Shown in pieces: positions 1 to 6,056 of a stretch of DNA of 28,117 nt. The notes below the pieces were generated by a model. That model was not told where the DNA came from. It saw only the letters and a program-made list of their open reading frames with translations, and did not search any database. The DNA comes from JBDNIO01 sp041688215. GTDB taxonomy: Bacteria > Pseudomonadota > Gammaproteobacteria > Nevskiales > Salinisphaeraceae. Made by a program: the position numbers and the translations under genes. Numbering within the stretch: position 1 is the first letter of the stretch; each line of letters starts with the position of its first letter. The stretch is from the NCBI GenBank assembly GCA_041688215.1, contig JBDNIO010000237.1, forward strand, positions 1 through 28,117, written 5' to 3'.

Positions 1-644
1 CAGACTCTTGGGGCGGACCCTTTAACGGGCAGCAATTCCGAAAAAAAATGTTCGACGATATCGAAGATATTTTTCTATTCAAAGATATCTTCGAAACTGG
101 AACCTACCACGGCACCACGACCGCGCATTTTACCGAGAAATCGAATGCCTCAATATTTACAGTTGAGTCATCCGCGCGTAATTACGGGTATTGCGCAGCC
201 CGATTTCGCAAGCACGACAAGATTTATCTTTTCAAAGGGGATAGTCGTGAGTTTTTGCAACAGCAGTTGGACCAGCGTGCACATTCCGAAGCGCCCATAT
301 TTTGTTACTTGGATGCACATTGGTTAGATGACCTGCCACTGCTCGAAGAATGCAAAATTTTACTTGATAAAAACGTTCCAGCCGTGATTATGATTGACGA
401 CTTTGAAGTTAAAGGCGACCCCGGATATACGTTCGATGACTATGGCGCTGGCAAGCGGCTCTGTTTAGAATATCTTAGCCCACTAAAGAAAGATCAGTTA
501 TCGGTATTTTTCCCAAACTGCCTATCGGCAAATGAAACAGGCGAACGCCGCGGCTCTGTTGTTTTGGGTACGAAGCATTGCGTATCGGAAAAAATAAGAA
601 CAGCGGCGTCTCTCACCGAATACGTTGAAGGACTCGGGTGCTAA
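1..644 (+). CDS. Class I SAM-dependent methyltransferase-like protein (5' end outside window)
   Basis: The first ATG is at 48, but the frame stays open to base 3 and reads DSWGGPFNGQQFRKK before that Met. A WGGPFNGQ-type segment ahead of the glycine-rich loop is, as I remember, conserved in this group, so the true start is probably upstream of the window. Counting from the Met at 48, the SAM-binding loop ETGTYHGTTT is at residues 16-25, YLDAHW at 87-92 and IMIDDFEV at 114-121; the acidic residues resemble a metal site as in CmcI/macrocin-type O-methyltransferases. A sugar or glycan O-methyltransferase role is inferred from the fold and the glycosyltransferases beside it. The gene is A/T-rich compared with the centre of the window. 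It ends 4 bp from the stop of the convergent glycosyltransferase. Substrate unknown. Confidence 0.7.
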   Translation, partial: DSWGGPFNGQQFRKKMFDDIEDIFLFKDIFETGTYHGTTTAHFTEKSNASIFTVESSARNYGYCAARFRKHDKIYLFKGDSREFLQQQLDQRAHSEAPIFCYLDAHWLDDLPLLEECKILLDKNVPAVIMIDDFEVKGDPGYTFDDYGAGKRLCLEYLSPLKKDQLSVFFPNCLSANETGERRGSVVLGTKHCVSEKIRTAASLTEYVEGLGC

Positions 645-648
645 GCAA

Positions 649-1539
649 CTAACTATTTTTTAGTAAATTTTCCTGCACGAATCGACCCTGCGTCTTGTCA
701 AGTTTTAATTTTGGAGCGATACCCAATATACGATTAAGCCCTAATCGCTGCAGAATCAGGTCACAGATTCTTCGATTTTTTTGAGCGAACGGGCGCAGAA
801 AAATTTCGATAGGTCCAAGCGCATATAGACCAATTCGGTTTATCGATCCACGCTTCGCCCAAAATTTCCGATAAATTTCAGAGACTTCCGAATAATACGC
901 CGCTCTGTTTCGAACGGATATTTGATCCGTGCTATGTTGGCGAAATGCTCCCAGTAAGCAATTCACTAGGTACAGTGGCTCCAATGTATAAAAACGTAGC
1001 CATAAATCAAAATCTCCTGCGTATTTTAATTGACAGTTCAAGCCCTTTGCTTGAACCCACAAATCTCGCCGCCAGAAAGTGCTTTCTTGTTGTATCCATT
1101 TATAATGACCTAAGAGGTACCTACGTCGCGATTTATAGCCCAGTTTAGGGACCCCGAAAATACGATCATGCTTGTCTACAAAAGACGGGCGGCCTGTAAT
1201 CCACTTAATTTCCTCATTATCTGAAAAAATATCAGCGACGGTCTTCAACGCAGCGGGATGGAGGACATCATCGGCGTTTAACCAACCCATAATATCACCC
1301 GACGACCGATCAAACCCGTGCTGTATGCCAGCGTACAAGCCAATATTAGGGACGATTTCAAAATGCGCGATACTGTTACCGTAGCTTTTGACAATACGGG
1401 CAGTATTATCCGTAGAGCCTGCATCTATGACGACGAATTCGAGGCTAGGATAATTTTGGTTCAGAATTGAATCAATACACTTTGCTAAATATTCTTGGGC
1501 GTTCAGCGTAGTCGTCACCAAGGTTATTTTAGGTCTCAT
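649..1539 (-). CDS. Family 2 glycosyltransferase
   Basis: Inverting GT-A glycosyltransferase, expected to move a sugar from a nucleotide-sugar donor to a surface glycan in the cytoplasm. From the chosen ATG at 1539 (296 aa): N-terminal strand KITLVTTTLN at 4-13, VIDAGSTDNT at 37-46 (nucleotide site), metal-binding LNADDV at 87-92, then QQESTFWRR at 150-158 and AGDFDLWLRF at 174-183, the usual acceptor-side motifs. A TTG at 1581 would add 14 residues with no family match; the catalytic fold begins right after the ATG, so the shorter form is preferred, though no strong Shine-Dalgarno is seen. There is no transmembrane segment. It is convergent with the methyltransferase and divergent from the next glycosyltransferase. 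Its low G/C is similar to its left neighbour. Confidence 0.85.
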   Translation of the reverse strand: MRPKITLVTTTLNAQEYLAKCIDSILNQNYPSLEFVVIDAGSTDNTARIVKSYGNSIAHFEIVPNIGLYAGIQHGFDRSSGDIMGWLNADDVLHPAALKTVADIFSDNEEIKWITGRPSFVDKHDRIFGVPKLGYKSRRRYLLGHYKWIQQESTFWRRDLWVQAKGLNCQLKYAGDFDLWLRFYTLEPLYLVNCLLGAFRQHSTDQISVRNRAAYYSEVSEIYRKFWAKRGSINRIGLYALGPIEIFLRPFAQKNRRICDLILQRLGLNRILGIAPKLKLDKTQGRFVQENLLKNS

Positions 1540-1854
1540 TCTGTCTGCCAAGCTATTAGAAAATACACTGCTGTCCCACAAAATTTTGCGCGCTGGAGAT
1601 CAAACGCTTACCGCATGAGCAGTTCGTAAGAGCACGGCCGATGGAGACATGAAGTTCGGTTATTCCTTGCGTCATTCCGAAAAGTGCGAAGCACTTGTCC
1701 GGAATCCAGGTTCTATAAGGTCTCACTGGATTCCGGGTCTTCGCCAGGAATGACCGGTACGAGTTTATGGGACAGCAGTGAGAAAATAATATAATTTAGC
1801 GATAACATCGCAGCGAAGTCGATCATTTTGTATTTTATAAAAACAGCAATTCTC
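1540..1854. other. Divergent intergenic region between two glycosyltransferases
   Basis: About 315 bp with no convincing gene. It must hold the promoters for both divergent glycosyltransferases, but I see no clear sigma-70 pair. Its central part is occupied by the palindromic element at 1671-1754. The right part is A/T-rich (around 1785-1850). Confidence 0.6.
1671..1754. repeat. Intergenic nested palindrome (GTCATTCC ... GGAATGAC)
   Basis: Outer arms GTCATTCC (1671-1678) and GGAATGAC (1747-1754) enclose inner arms CCGGAATCCAG (1699-1709) and CTGGATTCCGG (1726-1736); a further mini-hairpin GTGCGAAGCAC sits at 1684-1694. The sequence style matches a widespread class of proteobacterial intergenic repeats. 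Only one copy is present in this window, so mobility cannot be judged here. Confidence 0.75.
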
Positions 1855-2817
1855 ATGCTTAAAAAAAAAGCACCAGCGGCAGAAATACACTATAACACCG
1901 GCAGCGACTGGCCCCGAGTTACCGTTGTAACACCGTCGTTTAATCAAGGCGAATACCTAGAAGAAACTATCCTATCAATACTTGACCAGGGTTATCCTAA
2001 TCTGGAATATATAGTTATCGACGGTGGCAGCACCGACAGCAGCGTCGATATCATCCGCAAATACAGCGACAGCATTGACTACTGGGTGAGCGAACCAGAC
2101 AAAGGTCAAACCCATGCCCTGGTCAAGGGCCTGGATAGGGCCAGCGGCGAATGGTTTAACTGGATAAATTCGGACGATCTACTCGAACCAGGGGCTTTAC
2201 ATGCTATCGCGCAGGCCGCCAATGGCCATGACGTGGTCGCTGGCAACACCCTGAATTTCGGCCTGTCGCAAGAAAAATTAATAAAATCCAAGGCCTTAAG
2301 CGCCTGGGGCTTGCTAACACGCCCGCTAGGCAGCAGAACCAAATGGCACCAACCTTCGTTGTGGTTGAAAACCCGGAATATCAAGCTCGTGGGCGGACTG
2401 GACCCAAGCCTGCAATATCGTTTCGATTTTGATTTGCTCGTGCGTTACCTGAAAACCTTCCCCGATGTGGTCTATCTGGATAAAACCCTGGCCAGATTCA
2501 GGTTACACGACGACTCTAAAACAGTGAACGAAACCGGAGGGGCTTTCCGCAAGGAAGCCCATCGCGTGCTAGAAAAAATCGCAGCCTCGGATGAGTTCCA
2601 GAATTGGGGACCGGAATTAATCCAGCTACAGGCGGCTTACCAATGGCAAGATTATTTGTACCACTCACTAAGGCGTACCCACACGGGGCGCTTGGCCCGG
2701 GCGGGCAAAATGTTGTTCCAGACTATAAAAAACCCCCGGCAGCGTTTCAGCCGAAAGTCTTTAACATACTTGTATAGAGTCCTGACCACGGGCGGCCCAA
2801 AGAAAAAGGGATACTAG
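1855..2817 (+). CDS. Family 2 glycosyltransferase
   Basis: Second GT-A family 2 enzyme. From the ATG at 1855 (320 aa): RVTVVTPSFNQGEYL at 21-35, VIDGGSTDSS at 54-63, EPDKGQTHAL at 80-89, and metal-site NSDDLL at 105-110, followed by WHQPSLW and a FDFDLLVRY segment near the acceptor side. The EPDKGQ form is typical of polysaccharide-type GT2 enzymes that use N-acetylated or other hexoses; the exact sugar cannot be told. A TTG at 1828 would add nine residues (YFIKTAIL), but neither start has a good ribosome-binding site, so the start is uncertain. No membrane span, probably a peripheral cytoplasmic enzyme. It faces the minus-strand oxygenase, with 133 bp between the two stops holding nothing I can name. 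Confidence 0.85.
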   Translation: MLKKKAPAAEIHYNTGSDWPRVTVVTPSFNQGEYLEETILSILDQGYPNLEYIVIDGGSTDSSVDIIRKYSDSIDYWVSEPDKGQTHALVKGLDRASGEWFNWINSDDLLEPGALHAIAQAANGHDVVAGNTLNFGLSQEKLIKSKALSAWGLLTRPLGSRTKWHQPSLWLKTRNIKLVGGLDPSLQYRFDFDLLVRYLKTFPDVVYLDKTLARFRLHDDSKTVNETGGAFRKEAHRVLEKIAASDEFQNWGPELIQLQAAYQWQDYLYHSLRRTHTGRLARAGKMLFQTIKNPRQRFSRKSLTYLYRVLTTGGPKKKGY

Positions 2818-2950
2818 ACATCATGAATTGACCTGCCGTCCTCAAGCCACGTGATCCAGGCTTTGGCGGGTAAACAGACTGTGTATGCTGCCACAAAGCT
2901 CTACTTTCTACCTGCTGCTCGATTGGCGGAAGCTTATGCCTCCAAGGAGC

Positions 2951-3817
2951 CTATTCCTGCAAGTCGATGCCTTTGGCCGTATGGGTCCAAAGCGAATTCC
3001 ATTTACGGCCCAGGTAATGCCGTGTTTGTTGGATCAGCGACAATTGCTCGCGTTTGAATATTGGCTGCGGTGTGCAGGCCACGAAATTTATATAGCGTCT
3101 TACATGCGGAGTTTCTGGCCGCGGTGTTACACCGTGCACACTGCCCGGAGAATTCAGAAAACCCACGAAGCGATTGGCCTTGTAGCTAATCAAACGTTCC
3201 TGCTTTATGGATTCTTTTGGGGCGTAGCTGCCGGCGAAACGCGGCGGCCGGCCAGCAAAATCGTATAACTCCAGATCGCCGCCCGAGGTAGTGTCGTCAT
3301 CTGTGCGCATATAAAACAGCCCGGCAAAGAGCTTATCGTCGGCATCAATATGGGCCGGCCGTACGGAGCTTGTGGCTGTGACCGGGGTGTTGATAACGAA
3401 CAGGATATCCAGGTATAAATCCGCACCACCGCCGGTCCCGCGGCGCTTTACGATCCAATCATCAAAGGATTTTCCGCTGCGGGCTTCGAGTTTCGGGTAG
3501 GTTTCGCGGATACTGCTGCCGAATACGCGCAAGATATCCGCCCAGAATGCGGCCGATGTATGGTAGGCAAAAAACTCCCGCCATTGCGGCGAGAATTCCG
3601 TGCTGCCCAGGACCGCCGAGGCCGGAATCCGGATTGCCTGGTTGCTGGCAAATGCACCAAGACCCGAAACGAAGCGGTCGAAGCTCGGGAAGTCCGTCTG
3701 CATCTGCGCGTAGAGCGCCGACGCCAGACAGGGGTCGGCAACAATATGCGGGAATGGACCGGCCTGGACATCACCATCCACGCTACCGCCCAGAACCGAG
3801 TAAGAACTATCCATCAT
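2951..3817 (-). CDS. 2-oxoglutarate/Fe(II)-dependent oxygenase
   Basis: 288 aa. The double-stranded beta-helix iron triad is visible: HID at 156-158 in SVRPAHIDADDKLFAG, and the distal His228 in NSPGSVHGVTPR; Arg240/Arg241 (VRRYINF) is placed to bind 2-oxoglutarate. This is the 2OG-FeII_Oxy type found in prolyl-4-hydroxylase-like and glycan/lipid-modifying oxygenases. The substrate is unknown. It is the last gene of a minus-strand block with a sulfotransferase and two ELM1 proteins, so a role in tailoring an envelope molecule is an inference. Two ATGs are adjacent at the start (3812-3817) and neither has a strong Shine-Dalgarno. A promoter candidate lies 45 bp upstream, so it may be transcribed separately from the sulfotransferase, 135 bp away. 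Confidence 0.8.
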   Translation of the reverse strand: MMDSSYSVLGGSVDGDVQAGPFPHIVADPCLASALYAQMQTDFPSFDRFVSGLGAFASNQAIRIPASAVLGSTEFSPQWREFFAYHTSAAFWADILRVFGSSIRETYPKLEARSGKSFDDWIVKRRGTGGGADLYLDILFVINTPVTATSSVRPAHIDADDKLFAGLFYMRTDDDTTSGGDLELYDFAGRPPRFAGSYAPKESIKQERLISYKANRFVGFLNSPGSVHGVTPRPETPHVRRYINFVACTPQPIFKREQLSLIQQTRHYLGRKWNSLWTHTAKGIDLQE

Positions 3818-3859
3818 ATCAGCGCATATCCGGTTGGAATTTATGTGAAATCCACAGGC

Positions 3860-3875
3860 ATAAATTTAGCTCAGA
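3860..3875. repeat. 16-bp direct repeat, copy 1
   Basis: ATAAATTTAGCTCAGA, identical to 4988-5003. On the minus strand it lies 43 bp upstream of the oxygenase start. Confidence 0.6.
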
Positions 3876-3891
3876 CTTTCTGGCGCGGCAA
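3863..3891 (-). promoter_or_regulatory. Candidate sigma-70 promoter of the 2OG oxygenase gene
   Basis: On the minus strand TTGCCG (3886-3891) and TAAATT (3863-3868) are separated by exactly 17 bp; each hexamer matches the consensus at four of six positions. The -10 lies about 45 bp before the ATG at 3817. The -10 overlaps a 16-bp sequence that recurs upstream of the next gene. Confidence 0.4.
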
Positions 3892-3952
3892 TCCGTTGGG
3901 TCGCCATTTTTGCAAAAAAACTTGTTAGCGTATGCACTGGGTAATTTCTGCT

Positions 3953-4963
3953 TCACCGGCTACGATAATCACGCCATACCTGGCCGAGAGCCTGGACCGG
4001 GCTGGCCGGATTCCAGAGTGCCCGGTTCTGACGCCTGCGCATATAGTCGAACTCGTCTAGTAGCGGCCCCAGGTCAGCCACGGACGTATCAATCTGCGCC
4101 AGTTCCTGCCAAAACGCCGGGTCGTCGCGCGCGAGCTTTCCCTGCGCCAGCCGGTACAGCAGACGATAGGCCTGGCTTACCAACGGTGGCACCCGCGGAT
4201 CCGTATCCAGATCGTCCAGGGTATAGCGGCTAAGCGGCTTACCGGGCCGCAGGAAATCCTGCGCATATTGCTCAATAGCCAGTTCCTGCTCCACGCCGAC
4301 GGGTAACGCCAGTTCGTGTGCTACCCGGCGCAACTGGATGGCGGGTTCGGCCAGCAGGCTATCGAAATCGACCACCGCGAAACGCTGTCCACGCAAACGT
4401 TCAAAATAGGGAATGACATTGACTAGCCACTCCAGACCATTCCAGGCGGGGCGGCCGCGTTCCGGATTAATTTGCGCGCGTGAATGCGCCACACTCAGAG
4501 GATTACGCAAGGCAATCACGTAACACACATCCAGCTCCAGCTGGGCGAACACGGGCTCCCAAAACGACAACAGCCGCAAGGTGCGGCCATGTTTGAATCC
4601 CCACAAAGGCGAGCCGCCGAAACGCTTGCCAAGCACGGTAACAGCCTGCGCGCGCAAATCCTGCATCTGCGAGCTGTCCCATTCCGAGTCGGCAATTAGC
4701 CGCAGGCTGCCGCCGTGGATACCAAGCAAGCGTTTCAGCCGTTTGGTTAACGCCAGTACATCCTGGTCTTCGAAAAACCCGGTGGGGTTCTTGCCACCCG
4801 CGGGACGCAATTTGCTGCCCAGATCGACGCCCAGCGCCTGTATCCCGCGGGTGGTAGCGCTGGTGCCGCTGCGTCCGGCGCCGGAAACGATAACCGCAGT
4901 CGAGCGACCCTGGGTGGAGCCCGGATCGGCGGTGCAGCTGGCCTGATTCTGTTCAGTTGTCAC
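3953..4963 (-). CDS. Sulfotransferase family protein (PAPS-dependent type)
   Basis: 336 aa. A P-loop-like 5'-phosphosulfate-binding motif SGAGRSGTSATTRG lies at 27-40, WGFKHGRT at 121-128, and the 3'-phosphate-binding region CYVIALRNPLSVAHS at 147-161, the usual order for bacterial sulfotransferases that move sulfate from PAPS to a hydroxyl. The start is GTG at 4963 with AAGG about 13 nt upstream; the first ~20 residues are low-complexity and outside the fold. There is no signal peptide, so it is cytoplasmic. The gene follows the ELM1 genes on the same strand after 55 bp. Acceptor unknown: a glycan, glycolipid or sphingolipid would all fit the neighbourhood. Some proteins of this fold are inactive or use other donors. 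Confidence 0.8.
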   Translation of the reverse strand: MTTEQNQASCTADPGSTQGRSTAVIVSGAGRSGTSATTRGIQALGVDLGSKLRPAGGKNPTGFFEDQDVLALTKRLKRLLGIHGGSLRLIADSEWDSSQMQDLRAQAVTVLGKRFGGSPLWGFKHGRTLRLLSFWEPVFAQLELDVCYVIALRNPLSVAHSRAQINPERGRPAWNGLEWLVNVIPYFERLRGQRFAVVDFDSLLAEPAIQLRRVAHELALPVGVEQELAIEQYAQDFLRPGKPLSRYTLDDLDTDPRVPPLVSQAYRLLYRLAQGKLARDDPAFWQELAQIDTSVADLGPLLDEFDYMRRRQNRALWNPASPVQALGQVWRDYRSR

Positions 4964-4987
4964 GAAATCGAAGTTACCTTGGTGTGA

Positions 4988-5003
4988 ATAAATTTAGCTC
5001 AGA
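4988..5003. repeat. 16-bp direct repeat, copy 2
   Basis: ATAAATTTAGCTCAGA, identical to 3860-3875, here 25 bp upstream of the sulfotransferase GTG. Unlike copy 1 no good -35 is found 17 bp upstream of the TAAATT. Confidence 0.6.
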
Positions 5004-5018
5004 ATCGGAGATTACAGC

Positions 5019-6056
5019 TCAAGTCTGCATCAGACTGCGAATTCGCTCCACTGTGCGTTGCATATCGTCGGGTAGTTCAGCCTCACGGGTGTACTCGCCT
5101 ATCAGTCCCTGGGCTTCGAGTGAGCGTCCAAACGCGGCGAAATCGCGCCTGGGTTTGATCCAACCCCAGTAGATTAGTGCCTGCCTGAACCGCTGCGCCA
5201 TTGGCGAATTGAGCAAGGCCGGCGGACGGCGGCGCGCAGGCCATTCAAACAGGCGCACCGGGCGCCCGGTGGCGCAGGCCTCGGCGGGCAGTGACGCGCT
5301 ATCTGCGGTCACGATAAAGCGGTCCGCCAGAGCAAGAAAACCCGCGTAAGGATTGTCCTGATCATTTGCCTTCCATGCATAGAGATGCGATGGGCAGGAA
5401 ATCGCTGCAAACAGAGCCTTGGCGGCGGCCACCGGGGTGCGCGGACTGGTGGTCACCAGTAAACTACCGCCGGCCTTGGCCGCGGTCTCGCTCGCCATTT
5501 TCCCCAGAGATGTTGCAGTACTGCTATCCAGGCGATAACTGGAGCTGTTTCCGCCCACAAGCACAGCGACCCAGGGCCGTGGCAGCTGCGCCAAACGCGG
5601 CGCCCAGGCATCTGCTGCCTGCTTCATTTTTTCTGCGTCGAGGGTGTTTAAGGGCAACGTATTGTGCAGCACGTTGCTTGCCTCGGGCAGACAAAACTGC
5701 GGCAGGGTAATAACCAAATCAAAGTGATGTAACGGCGCCTGGGTATGCAGCAAATGCACCAAGCGGCACTGCCCGCCGGAGCGCCGTTTAATCCAGCGCG
5801 CAACGGGCGCAGACCGCCGGGACGCGGCAATAACCATATCCGGCCAGGGCGGCTGCAATGCGTCTGAGCGCCGCTTATCAAGCGTAACAGCCGTTGCGCC
5901 CAGCATTGGATTGGGCAAATGATTGAAACGGTTATAACGCATTTGCTTGGCCACATACGGCCAACCCAGCGCCTGCGCCAACTGCAGCATCTGCGCGTTG
6001 CCGCCTGCGCCTTCGCCCAGCAACACCCAAACGCGTGGCCCGGCTGCCTCAGGCAT
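5019..6056 (-). CDS. Stand-alone ELM1 (Mito_fiss_Elm1, DUF1022) family protein
   Basis: 345 aa from the ATG at 6056. The frame stays open to 6323, but that extension lies inside the upstream gene and has no family character; the ATG at 6056 overlaps the upstream TGA by 8 bp, implying translational coupling. Features: GEGAGGNAQ at 14-22, PPWPDMVIAASRRSAPVARW at 69-88, FDLVITLPQF at 112-121, LVGGNSSSY at 166-174, and the C-terminal DNPYAGFLALADRFIVTADS at 234-253 followed by EACATGRPVRLF. The second half resembles the nucleotide-sugar half of a GT-B fold (MurG-like), so a glycosyltransferase-type activity is plausible. The family name comes from a plant mitochondrial fission protein, and the bacterial function is not established to my knowledge. 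It pairs with the ELM1 domain of the fusion upstream. Confidence 0.8.
   Translation of the reverse strand: MPEAAGPRVWVLLGEGAGGNAQMLQLAQALGWPYVAKQMRYNRFNHLPNPMLGATAVTLDKRRSDALQPPWPDMVIAASRRSAPVARWIKRRSGGQCRLVHLLHTQAPLHHFDLVITLPQFCLPEASNVLHNTLPLNTLDAEKMKQAADAWAPRLAQLPRPWVAVLVGGNSSSYRLDSSTATSLGKMASETAAKAGGSLLVTTSPRTPVAAAKALFAAISCPSHLYAWKANDQDNPYAGFLALADRFIVTADSASLPAEACATGRPVRLFEWPARRRPPALLNSPMAQRFRQALIYWGWIKPRRDFAAFGRSLEAQGLIGEYTREAELPDDMQRTVERIRSLMQT

Noticed and set aside
2851..3268. Two short plus-strand frames beginning near 2851 and 2885
   Set aside because: They run mostly antisense to the 2OG oxygenase and have no domain; the stretch 2818-2950 otherwise holds nothing recognisable.
3547..4233. 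A 228-codon plus-strand frame spanning the oxygenase start and sulfotransferase end
   Set aside because: Proline- and arginine-rich low-complexity product, antisense to two genes with intact motifs.
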